Shown piece by piece: positions 25,613 through 32,705 of a stretch of DNA of 34,007 nucleotides. A program made the position numbers and the translations under genes. Origin of the DNA: Chlorobiota bacterium. Its GTDB lineage: Bacteria; Bacteroidota; Bacteroidia; Bacteroidales; JAADGE01. The stretch is from positions 1-34,007 of the forward strand of contig JAADGE010000048.1 of assembly GCA_013152535.1 (NCBI GenBank). Reading direction: 5' to 3'. The notes under the pieces were generated by a model. It worked only from the letters and a program-made list of their open reading frames with translations. It was not told the origin of the DNA and made no database searches. How positions within the stretch are numbered: the first letter of the stretch is position 1; every line of letters begins with the position of its first letter.

Positions 25613-26425
25613 ATGGAAAATAAATTTAATGCAGTTGTAACACAAATTATTCAGGTGTCACCGTCAATGAAAATTTTCAGAATTGCTCCTGACGGATGGG
25701 AACTTCCTGATTTTAAACCCGGACAATTTACGGCTTTAGCACTTCCCGGTTCGGCACCCAGAGTAGCTGATGCAACACCGAATCCGAAAGAATTTGATCC
25801 TGATAAAATGATTAAGCGTGTGTATTCAATCGCTTCTTCATCAAAATCAAAGCAATTTATAGAATTTTACATTTCCTTGGTACGATCCGGTGCTTTAACT
25901 CCGAGACTTTTTGCTTTGGAGATAGGAGACAAAATAGAACTCGGCAAGAAAATGGTCGGTATGTTTACTTTGGAACAAGTGCCTGAGGATCACAACATTG
26001 TTTTGGTGGCAACCGGTACGGGAGTTGCTCCTTATGTCAGTATGTTGCGTTCTAATATTCTCGGCGGCGGAAAACGCAAAATTGCCGTTATCCATGGTGC
26101 TGCAAATTCTTGGGATTTGGGTTATAGTTCCGAATTAATGCTTTTAGAGAGTCTATCAGACAGATTTACATATATACCTACGATTCTTGACAGTCAAAAT
26201 GAACCTGCTGCTTGGAACGGAGATACTCGTTTCGTACAGGATATGTGGGCAGACGGTGTTATTGATAATGCATGGGGAATAAAACCGATGCCGGATAATA
26301 CGCATGTTTTTCTTTGCGGAAATCCTAAAATGGTGGAAAGTATGTTTGAATTATTGGCTAAAGATGGTTTTAAAGAACATAAACGAAAAGAACCGGGTGA
26401 AATTCATATTGAAAGTTGGGGATAA
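25613..26425 (+). CDS. fpr: Ferredoxin--NADP reductase-type flavoprotein
   Basis: This 270-residue protein of the FNR/oxidoreductase superfamily has an FAD-binding beta-barrel (about 1-120) carrying the RxYS motif (Arg69-Val-Tyr71-Ser72, RVYSIASS). The NAD(P)-binding half has GTGVAPYVSM (135-144) and the late HVFLCGNPKMVESMF segment. It transfers electrons between NADPH and ferredoxin or flavodoxin. The reductive direction is unknown. The C-terminus IHIESWG differs from the -YW/-Y ends that stack on the flavin in plant-type enzymes, as in several bacterial Fprs. It is probably an operon with the DHOD-like gene (19-nt gap) and is convergent with ispH. Confidence 0.85.
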   Translation: MENKFNAVVTQIIQVSPSMKIFRIAPDGWELPDFKPGQFTALALPGSAPRVADATPNPKEFDPDKMIKRVYSIASSSKSKQFIEFYISLVRSGALTPRLFALEIGDKIELGKKMVGMFTLEQVPEDHNIVLVATGTGVAPYVSMLRSNILGGGKRKIAVIHGAANSWDLGYSSELMLLESLSDRFTYIPTILDSQNEPAAWNGDTRFVQDMWADGVIDNAWGIKPMPDNTHVFLCGNPKMVESMFELLAKDGFKEHKRKEPGEIHIESWG

Positions 26426-26429
26426 TATA

Positions 26430-26562
26430 AAAAAAGAGCTGTCTGTTTTGTCATACTGAACTTGTTTCAGTATCTTCATGAAAATTTAATAATCAATCAA
26501 ATAAGATTCTGAAATAAATTCAGAATGACACTTTTGTATACTTTTCAGACAATTTCTTTTTT
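26430..26562. terminator. Bidirectional terminator split by a palindromic element
   Basis: AAAAAAG (26430-26436) plus TGTCTG (26440-26445) pair with CAGACA (26546-26551) plus CTTTTTT (26556-26562), giving 7+6 bp around a small internal loop. The tract is T-rich on both strands beyond the stem. It sits between the convergent fpr and ispH genes. The roughly 100-nt loop is unusually long and contains the nested palindrome at 26449-26530, so the terminator may have been interrupted by an insertion. Confidence 0.5.
26449..26530. repeat. REP-like or MITE-like nested palindrome
   Basis: Two 28-bp arms (26449-26476 and 26503-26530) form an imperfect inverted repeat with 24 of 28 matching positions. 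Each arm also contains a perfect 8-bp local hairpin: ATACTGAA/TTCAGTAT at 26453-26473 and ATTCTGAA/TTCAGAAT at 26506-26526. The 26-nt spacer is AT-rich. The outer ends read TGTCAT...ATGACA. This resembles the intergenic palindromes found in many copies in bacterial genomes; only one copy is present in this window. Confidence 0.6.
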
Positions 26563-27439
26563 ATAAATTTATATTTTTAATTGCAGACTTCATTTTTTGC
26601 ATTAACCAAGTCGGAGTGGATGTTGCTCCGCAAATACCGACAGAGTCTTCTTTTTTAAACCATTCTTTTTTTAATTCATAAGTTTCGGATACGAAATAAG
26701 AACGTTTATTTTGTTTCCTGCAAACTTCATAAAGAACTTTTCCGTTTGAGCTTTTTTTGCCGCTGACAAAAATGATAATATTGTGTTTTTTTGCAAAATC
26801 TTTTAGAAAAATATCTCTGTTTGAAACTGCTCGACAAGTAGAATCATTTATAATGAAATTGATTTCATCGTTTCCTGTTTCTCTTATCATTCGTTCTTTT
26901 ATTTTTTCAATTATTATATGATAACTTGACCTGCTTTTTGTCGTTTGTGAAAAAATATTTATCGGTTTGGAAAAATCAATTTTCTTCAAGTCTTTTTCGT
27001 TTGAAATTACAATACCTTTATTTTCGGTATGTCCGAGGAGTCCGATTACTTCGGCATGACCTTCTTTTCCGAAAATTATAATTTGACCGTGAACCGAGCT
27101 GAAATCAATATATGCTTTGTCTATTTTTTTTTGAAGATTTAATACAATCGGGCAGGAAGCATCAATAAGTTCAATATTATTCTTTTTTGCAATTTCGTAT
27201 GTTTCCGGCGGTTCGCCATGAGCCCTTAAAAGAATTTTTGTGTTTTTAAGTTTTCTGAATTCTTCATGACTTATTGTTATAAGTCCTTTATTTTCAAGTC
27301 GTTTAACTTCGGCATCATTGTGTACGATGTCGCCGAGGCAATAAAGCGTTTTATTTTTTTTAAGTTCCGATTCTGCAGTTTCAATGGCTTTTACCACACC
27401 GAAACAAAATCCGGAATTATTATCTATTTCAATATTCAT
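26561..27439 (-). CDS. ispH: 4-hydroxy-3-methylbut-2-enyl diphosphate reductase
   Basis: This 292-residue iron-sulfur enzyme makes IPP and DMAPP in the last step of the MEP isoprenoid pathway. The three cluster cysteines are Cys12 (SGFCFGV), Cys96 (DASCPIV) and Cys202 (DSTCRAV), spaced as in E. coli IspH. His40 (IVHND), His74 (RAHGEPP), His128 and catalytic Glu130 (GKEGHAEVIG) are present. The C-terminal GICGATSTPTWLM corresponds to the substrate-binding STP region. Its ATG overlaps the end of cmk by 4 bp, so translation is likely coupled. Confidence 0.97.
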   Translation of the reverse strand: MNIEIDNNSGFCFGVVKAIETAESELKKNKTLYCLGDIVHNDAEVKRLENKGLITISHEEFRKLKNTKILLRAHGEPPETYEIAKKNNIELIDASCPIVLNLQKKIDKAYIDFSSVHGQIIIFGKEGHAEVIGLLGHTENKGIVISNEKDLKKIDFSKPINIFSQTTKSRSSYHIIIEKIKERMIRETGNDEINFIINDSTCRAVSNRDIFLKDFAKKHNIIIFVSGKKSSNGKVLYEVCRKQNKRSYFVSETYELKKEWFKKEDSVGICGATSTPTWLMQKMKSAIKNINL

Positions 27440-28137
27440 TGTTCTTCTTTACATTTATTTTCTGCAAGTTTAATTGCAATTTTTGCCTGTTCTGTCATTG
27501 TGAGGTTTGTATTGTCAAGCAAAACGGCATCTTCGGCTTGTATCAGCGGATTTGTTTTTCTGTGCGAATCAATATAATCGCGTTCTTTTATATTTTTTAC
27601 GATTTCTTGTAAACTCACATCTTCTCCTTTGTTTTTTAGTTCGTCATATCGTCTTTTTGCTCTGACTTCGGCATCTGCCGTAAGGAAAATTTTTAAATCG
27701 GCATCGGGGAAAACATTGGTTCCTATATCTCTGCCGTCCATAACAATTCCGCCTTCTTTTCCCATCTCCCTTTGCAAATCTACAAGTTTTTTTCTCACGA
27801 AAGGAATAACAGCAACAGGGCTCACAAGATTTGAAACTTCAATACCTCTTATTTTATTTTCAATATTTTTATCGTTCAGTAAAGTTTCCGATTTTTTTAA
27901 TTCGGGATTATATTTGAAATCAATTTGTATTTTTCCGGCTTCTAAATCTTTTTTTAATGTGTTTTCGTCAATTTTTCCGTCTTTTAATAAATTGTTTTCA
28001 ATAACATAAAGTGTTACGGCACGATACATGGCACCGGTATCTATATATTTGTAATTGAAATAATTAGCTATGTCTTTTGCCAATGTGCTTTTGCCGCAGG
28101 ACGAATGTCCGTCAACAGCTATGATGAGTTTTTTCAT
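27436..28137 (-). CDS. cmk: (d)CMP kinase
   Basis: This 233-residue cytosolic nucleoside monophosphate kinase phosphorylates CMP and dCMP with ATP. The P-loop GHSSCGKSTLAK spans residues 10-21, the substrate region includes YIDTGAMYRAVTLYV (about 31-45), and the GGIVMDGRDIGTNVFPDADLKIFLTADAEVRAKRR segment carries the conserved Asp-Gly-Arg-Asp and lid arginines. It overlaps ispH by 4 bp, forming a cmk-ispH unit. A candidate -7 box lies 26 bp upstream within a heptad repeat. Confidence 0.97.
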   Translation of the reverse strand: MKKLIIAVDGHSSCGKSTLAKDIANYFNYKYIDTGAMYRAVTLYVIENNLLKDGKIDENTLKKDLEAGKIQIDFKYNPELKKSETLLNDKNIENKIRGIEVSNLVSPVAVIPFVRKKLVDLQREMGKEGGIVMDGRDIGTNVFPDADLKIFLTADAEVRAKRRYDELKNKGEDVSLQEIVKNIKERDYIDSHRKTNPLIQAEDAVLLDNTNLTMTEQAKIAIKLAENKCKEEQ

Positions 28138-28150
28138 AAAAATAGAGTAT

Positions 28151-28185
28151 AAAGTTGAAAGTTCAAAAGTAAAAGTTTAAAGTTT
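28151..28185. repeat. Heptad repeat over the cmk promoter
   Basis: Five consecutive 7-bp units (AAAGTTG, AAAGTTC, AAAAGTA, AAAGTTT, AAAGTTT) span 28151-28185. On the - strand the array contains TACTTTTG at 28164-28171, which matches the -7 consensus TAnnTTTG and lies 26 bp before the cmk start. Confidence 0.6.
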
Positions 28186-28260
28186 ATTTAATATTTTTTT
28201 TGAAAAAAACTCTGTAGGTTTTAAAATTCGTAGGATTTCTTGAAAGAATATTTAAAGTTT

Positions 28261-28881
28261 TTATTTCCTTTTATTGAGCTCACTTTTAGCAAAAATAATT
28301 ACTCTGTCGGAATAATTACTGTGACCGTTGATTATTTCTTGCAATTCTTTGTCGGATTTATTTTTCATAATTTTATCCCAATTGTAATATTTAATATTTC
28401 CTGCACCATATTTTAATGTATTCCTGAAAATATTTCGATGTCTTAATATCAGTAAAAATGCTTTAATTACCAGTATTACTATAATAGAGAATAGTATATA
28501 TAAAATAGTGAAAAATAAACCAAAATTTTCTATTAGCGAATCAAACTTTCCTGTTAAATAAAATACAACTAGGATAAAAGGGAGCACAACTATTCCGTAT
28601 TTTGTAAATTCTTTATATATGCCTGAGAAATCAATAACATATATAACTTTTTTAATTTCATTCTTAATAATTTTTATTGTAACATTCTCTTCGCCTTCCC
28701 ATGGCTTGTTAAAATCCCAGAAAGATTTCATATTATTTGAGGCACTTAATTTATTATCTCTTTTATTAAACGTATTTAAAGATTTTATTTTTAAATTAAT
28801 TATAAAACTGTTTAAAATTTCTTCATCTGAAATTTTATTATCAATTTCTTTCGTAAACGTTTTCTTTAAAGGTATTTTCAT
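28261..28881 (-). CDS. Unknown two-helix membrane protein between porQ and cmk
   Basis: This 206-residue protein has no function I can assign. The N-terminal part (about 1-90) is charged and soluble and contains FWDFNKPWEGEENVTIKIIKNEIKKVIYVIDF. Two hydrophobic helices follow (about 94-110 and 120-148). The C-terminal YYNWDKIMKNKSDKELQEIINGHSNYSDRVIIFAKSELNKRK (about 163-204) resembles a short helical motif seen at the ends of many Bacteroidota membrane proteins (ELQ.II..YS...I..AK.EL..R); I recognise it only by pattern. It is unusually Lys/Ile/Asn-rich compared with its neighbours. It lies 50 nt after porQ and 123 nt before cmk on the same strand. Confidence 0.6.
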   Translation of the reverse strand: MKIPLKKTFTKEIDNKISDEEILNSFIINLKIKSLNTFNKRDNKLSASNNMKSFWDFNKPWEGEENVTIKIIKNEIKKVIYVIDFSGIYKEFTKYGIVVLPFILVVFYLTGKFDSLIENFGLFFTILYILFSIIVILVIKAFLLILRHRNIFRNTLKYGAGNIKYYNWDKIMKNKSDKELQEIINGHSNYSDRVIIFAKSELNKRK

Positions 28882-28931
28882 TTATATCTAATAAAACATT
28901 AAAATTAAAAAATAATTAAAATGATACATTA

Positions 28932-29993
28932 TTAATTAACTTCAACACGTTCTTTTTTTTCGAATTTTGAAATATCAAAATACACAGAAAAATGATTGGA
29001 ACCGCCGGCAAGGTGATAGCTTGCTCTTCCGAAACTGAAGCCCATTTTCTTTAATTTAATACCAAAACCCCACGAAAATCCCGTAAATCCGCTTTTGTCG
29101 ATCAGTTTCATTTCTTGGTGTCTCTGATGATTATAACCAATTGATGCATAGAAACTTTTCAGAGGTATAAGCTCAATGCCCACAATTAAATGACGAGCTG
29201 CATTATCCAAAATATTATACAGTACTTCACCTTTTGCCGTGTCGGGTTCCTGAGCAAAAGAAATTTGTGTAACATCTTCCGGAACATCATATCGCAAATT
29301 CCATTTATACAAATGATGTGCTGTTACATTTACTCTGAAAGGTGCATGTTCCAGTTTTTTTGAAATGCCGGCTTGGATGTCAAATGAAACGGGTTCGTAA
29401 TGTCCTTTGTAGTAGGGTTTTATTTGAGTGCCAATATTTTTAAAAACAAGTGAAGCCGCAAAATTAGTTTCGGATTTATAATAAGTTATGCCGATATCTG
29501 CTGCAATACCGAACGAGTTATATGTTTCCAGATGGGAATAGACAGGTTTTAAATCAATACCGGCACGAACATTTTTATAAATGTCTTTTGCCCAAATAAT
29601 ATTTAAAGCATAATCCGAAGCTCCGAAATCTCCGGTTATTGTTCCTGTTTCATCTGCGGCAATAAAATTTCCGTAATTTATGTATTGAATGCCGACAGAT
29701 ACAGTTCCGAATTTTTTGAATTCCTGAGCATAACCGGCATAACCGTAATTTACTCCGGCAAAATAATTTACGTAATTCAAAACCAAACGATTATTCATAC
29801 TGTCGTTCAGCAATGCAGGATTTTCTCGTGCAAAATTCAAATCATCGTCATATATTGAAATATTTGTTCCGCCGAGAGCGGCAATGCGAGCAGAATTGGT
29901 TAAATTTAAGAAATCATAAACACCGTTTCCTCCGATTTGTGAAAATCCGGATACGGAAATTAAAAGCATTGCGAAAAAAAACAGTTTCTTCAT
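28932..29993 (-). CDS. porQ: Type IX secretion system protein PorQ
   Basis: This 353-residue outer-membrane beta-barrel protein begins with a signal peptide (MKKLFFFAMLLISVSGFSQ). It continues with GGNGVYDFLNLTNSARIAALGGTNISIYDDDLNFARENPALL, the characteristic PorQ N-terminus, in the PorV/PorP-like superfamily. The rest alternates aromatic and small residues as expected of membrane strands. In Porphyromonas gingivalis PorQ belongs to the attachment complex that helps release cargo of the type IX system. The porQ-cmk-ispH order is, as far as I recall, common in Bacteroidota, here interrupted by one unknown gene. A -7 candidate (TATATTTG) lies at 30044-30051 on the - strand. Confidence 0.92.
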   Translation of the reverse strand: MKKLFFFAMLLISVSGFSQIGGNGVYDFLNLTNSARIAALGGTNISIYDDDLNFARENPALLNDSMNNRLVLNYVNYFAGVNYGYAGYAQEFKKFGTVSVGIQYINYGNFIAADETGTITGDFGASDYALNIIWAKDIYKNVRAGIDLKPVYSHLETYNSFGIAADIGITYYKSETNFAASLVFKNIGTQIKPYYKGHYEPVSFDIQAGISKKLEHAPFRVNVTAHHLYKWNLRYDVPEDVTQISFAQEPDTAKGEVLYNILDNAARHLIVGIELIPLKSFYASIGYNHQRHQEMKLIDKSGFTGFSWGFGIKLKKMGFSFGRASYHLAGGSNHFSVYFDISKFEKKERVEVN

Positions 29994-30043
29994 CAGGTCA
30001 TTTTTATTTTTTTAACTCGTTCAAAGTAGCTTCTGCTGACATG

Positions 30044-30051
30044 CAAATATA
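30044..30051 (-). promoter_or_regulatory. Candidate -7 element of porQ promoter
   Basis: The - strand reads TATATTTG, matching TAnnTTTG, 50 bp upstream of the porQ ATG. It is divergent from the M3 peptidase promoter at 30079-30086. Confidence 0.5.
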
Positions 30052-30078
30052 AACTTTTTTAAATTCAGACTTGTTCAT

Positions 30079-30086
30079 TAGCTTTG
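30079..30086 (+). promoter_or_regulatory. Candidate -7 element of the M3 peptidase gene
   Basis: TAGCTTTG matches TAnnTTTG and lies 36 bp before the ATG at 30123. The in-frame TTG at 30084 is the last part of this element, so it is unlikely to be the translation start. Confidence 0.55.
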
Positions 30087-30122
30087 CAAAAAATCAGAAT
30101 TCAAAACATTAATTTTAAAACG

Positions 30123-31823
30123 ATGAAAATTAAAAGAAATTTTATACCCGAAGATTTTAATATCACATCACCCGAAGATATTTTGCCTTTTTTAAATGAT
30201 TTGAAAGACAGAAAAATAAATTCTGTAAAAGATTTGAAAAAATGGTGGACTGATAAAAGTGAAACTGAGGCATTTTTAGAGGAGGATATGGCTTGGCGTT
30301 ATATAAAAATGACTTGCAATACCGAAGATGAAAAATTAGCCGATGCTTTTAATTTCTTTGTAAAAGATATTGAACCCTTAGTTTCGGAATATTCGGATAT
30401 TTTTGACGGCAAACTGCTTGAAAGTCCTTTTGTAAATGAATTAGATAAAGAAAAATACGATATTGCTTTAAGAAAAGTAAAACGTTCAAAAGAGCTTTTT
30501 CGTAAAGAGAATATTCCGTTGTTTTCTGAATTACAACAGAAAGAACGAGAATTCGGCAGTATTTCCGGTGCTATGACGGTAACATACGGAGACGAAGAAA
30601 TGACTTTGCAAAAAGCCGGAAATTATCTGAAAGATACCGAACGAGAAGTAAGAAAAGAAATTTTTGAACTTATTCATGAACGACGTATAAAAGATGCCGA
30701 AAAATTAGATAATTTACTTTCCGATTTAATCGAAAAAAGACAAAAAGTTGCCGAAAATGCCGGGTTTGATAATTACAGAGATTATATGCACAAAGCATTG
30801 AAACGTTTTGACTATTCGATTGATGATGTTATAACTTTTCATAACTCGATTAAAGAAACGGTTTTGCCGCTTGCAAACCAAATTGATGAAAAACGAAAAC
30901 AAAAACTCGGTTACGATATTTTAAGACCTTACGATACGGCGGTTGACCCGGAATTAAAACCGGCATTGAAACCTTTTTCAGACGGTAAAGAGTTGATTGA
31001 TAAAGCTATAAATGTTTTTAATGAAGTTCGACCGCAATACGGTGCTTATTTAAAAATAATGAAAGATAATGCGTATCTGGATTTGAATTCTCGAAAAGGA
31101 AAAGCTCCGGGCGGTTATAATTATCCGCTTTACGAAAGCAATATTCCGTTTATTTTTATGAATGCAACCGGAAATCAGCGTGATTTGGAAACAATGATGC
31201 ACGAAGGCGGTCATGCCGTTCACTCATTCTTAAGCAGTAATTTGGGATTAGTTGATTTTAAGGAACTTCCTTCGGAAGTTGCCGAATTGGCTTCTATGTC
31301 GATGGAATTAATTTCATCGGAATATTGGGATATTTTTTACAAAAACGAAGACGATTTAAAACGTGCAAAACGCACACATCTTGAAGGAGTACTTAATGTT
31401 TTGCCTTGGATAGCCACGGTTGACAAATTTCAGCATCTATTGTATCTTACTCCGCATCATACCGCCGAAGAACGCAAAGAATTATGGGTGCAAACAGCAC
31501 AAGAATTTGGGAGTTCAGTAGTTGATTGGTCGGGTTACGAAAAATATTATACGAAACTCTGGCAAAAACAGATGCATATTTTTGAAGTGCCGTTTTATTA
31601 CATAGAATACGGTATTGCCCAGCTCGGAGCAATTGCAATATGGCGAAATTTTAAACAAAATCCCGAAAAAGCTCTTGACAACTACGAAAATGCGTTGAAA
31701 CTCGGATATTCCAAACCAATACCGGAGATTTACAAAACTGCCGGCATCGAATTTAATTTCGGAAAAGAGTACATTGCCGAGTTAATGGACTTTGTAAAAA
31801 GCGAATTGGATAAGTTGCAGTAG
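30123..31823 (+). CDS. M3-family oligoendopeptidase
   Basis: This zinc metallopeptidase of about 566 residues is of the PepF/thimet type, probably cytosolic because no signal peptide is visible. The HExxH zinc motif is HEGGH (His360-Glu361...His364), followed by the downstream acidic segment PSEVAELASMSMEL, which holds the third zinc ligand. GNQRDLETMMHEGGHAVHSF is a classic M3 active-site segment. It degrades short peptides. The start at ATG 30123 (MKIKRNFIPEDF) is preferred over a TTG at 30084 that lies in the promoter element. It is divergent from porQ. Confidence 0.93.
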   Translation: MKIKRNFIPEDFNITSPEDILPFLNDLKDRKINSVKDLKKWWTDKSETEAFLEEDMAWRYIKMTCNTEDEKLADAFNFFVKDIEPLVSEYSDIFDGKLLESPFVNELDKEKYDIALRKVKRSKELFRKENIPLFSELQQKEREFGSISGAMTVTYGDEEMTLQKAGNYLKDTEREVRKEIFELIHERRIKDAEKLDNLLSDLIEKRQKVAENAGFDNYRDYMHKALKRFDYSIDDVITFHNSIKETVLPLANQIDEKRKQKLGYDILRPYDTAVDPELKPALKPFSDGKELIDKAINVFNEVRPQYGAYLKIMKDNAYLDLNSRKGKAPGGYNYPLYESNIPFIFMNATGNQRDLETMMHEGGHAVHSFLSSNLGLVDFKELPSEVAELASMSMELISSEYWDIFYKNEDDLKRAKRTHLEGVLNVLPWIATVDKFQHLLYLTPHHTAEERKELWVQTAQEFGSSVVDWSGYEKYYTKLWQKQMHIFEVPFYYIEYGIAQLGAIAIWRNFKQNPEKALDNYENALKLGYSKPIPEIYKTAGIEFNFGKEYIAELMDFVKSELDKLQ

Positions 31824-31910
31824 TGCGGCAAGGTCAAGTTTTTTTTGTTTATCACAATTTTTTTTGATATTTGTTGTTTATAAAGCGTAAAAACACTGTT
31901 TAATCATTTT

Positions 31911-32633
31911 ATGAAAAAGCTTCTTTTATTGCCGGTTTTATTGTTTTTCGTATTATCTGTATTTGCACAAACCGAAAAAGTGCAAAATTTAAAATCATAC
32001 GATCAAAAACGTTTTCATTTCGGATTTACGGTAGGATTGAATACGTCTGATTTCTATATCAGAAATTCGGATAATTTTTTTGATACAACGCAAATTAAAG
32101 AAGTTTACAATATCGAAAATTACCAACAACCCGGTTTCCACCTGGGACCGATTTCAAATTTACGTCTCGGCAAATATTTTGATTTGCGTTTATTGCTTAA
32201 TTTAACGTTTACGCAACGCGATATGCATTACCTTATTCTGAAAGAAAACCAAGACGGCGGTAAATCTTTTGAAACGCATGTAATGAAAATATCTTCTACT
32301 TTTCTGCAACTTCCTCTGCTTCTGAAATATAAACAAGAAAGAATAAATAATTACAGATTTTATATAATCGGAGGCATTGACCCGACTTTGGATTTGGCAG
32401 CGAAGAAAAAAATTCCCGAAAATGAAATGCCGATGATACGTTTAAAACAACCGGATGTTTATGCGGAAATCGGTGTCGGAATTGATTTTTACTTACCCTA
32501 TTTTAAATTTTCTCCCGAGTTGAAATTCGGAATCGGATTTAATAATGTTGCCGTTGCCGATAATACCGAATACACCGGTGCAATGAAATATATGAAATCA
32601 AAAATATTTATGCTTTCATTCCATTTCGAATAA
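31911..32633 (+). CDS. porT: Type IX secretion system protein PorT
   Basis: This 240-residue outer-membrane protein has a signal peptide (MKKLLLLPVLLFFVLSVFAQ), a short periplasmic start and then a small beta-barrel. QQPGFHLGPISNLRLGKYFDLRLLLNLTFTQRD and VYAEIGVGIDFYLPYFKFSPELKFGIGFNNV are typical of PorT-family proteins, and the C-terminal aromatic-rich FMLSFHFE fits a terminal barrel strand. PorT is required for maturation and secretion through the type IX system in P. gingivalis and Flavobacterium. It is 87 nt downstream of the peptidase gene and ends at an intrinsic terminator. Confidence 0.88.
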   Translation: MKKLLLLPVLLFFVLSVFAQTEKVQNLKSYDQKRFHFGFTVGLNTSDFYIRNSDNFFDTTQIKEVYNIENYQQPGFHLGPISNLRLGKYFDLRLLLNLTFTQRDMHYLILKENQDGGKSFETHVMKISSTFLQLPLLLKYKQERINNYRFYIIGGIDPTLDLAAKKKIPENEMPMIRLKQPDVYAEIGVGIDFYLPYFKFSPELKFGIGFNNVAVADNTEYTGAMKYMKSKIFMLSFHFE

Positions 32634-32653
32634 ATATATAGTGAATTACACGG

Positions 32654-32688
32654 AAACCTTCAGAGTTTTTTAACTTTGAAGGTTTTTT
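32654..32688 (+). terminator. porT terminator overlapping the next gene's promoter
   Basis: A 14-bp stem with one G-T wobble (32654-32667 with 32672-32685) has a TTTT loop and a T-run (32683-32688). This is a clear intrinsic terminator for porT. TAACTTTG at 32671-32678, starting at the last loop base and running into the right arm, matches TAnnTTTG and lies 27 bp before the ATG at 32706, so the same bases may form the next promoter. Confidence 0.8.
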
Positions 32689-32705
32689 ATTTTAAAGAAA
32701 ATATA

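Noticed and set aside
30084-30122. TTG start for the M3 peptidase
   Set aside because: The TTG is part of a TAnnTTTG promoter element, and the ATG at 30123 gives a normal N-terminus.
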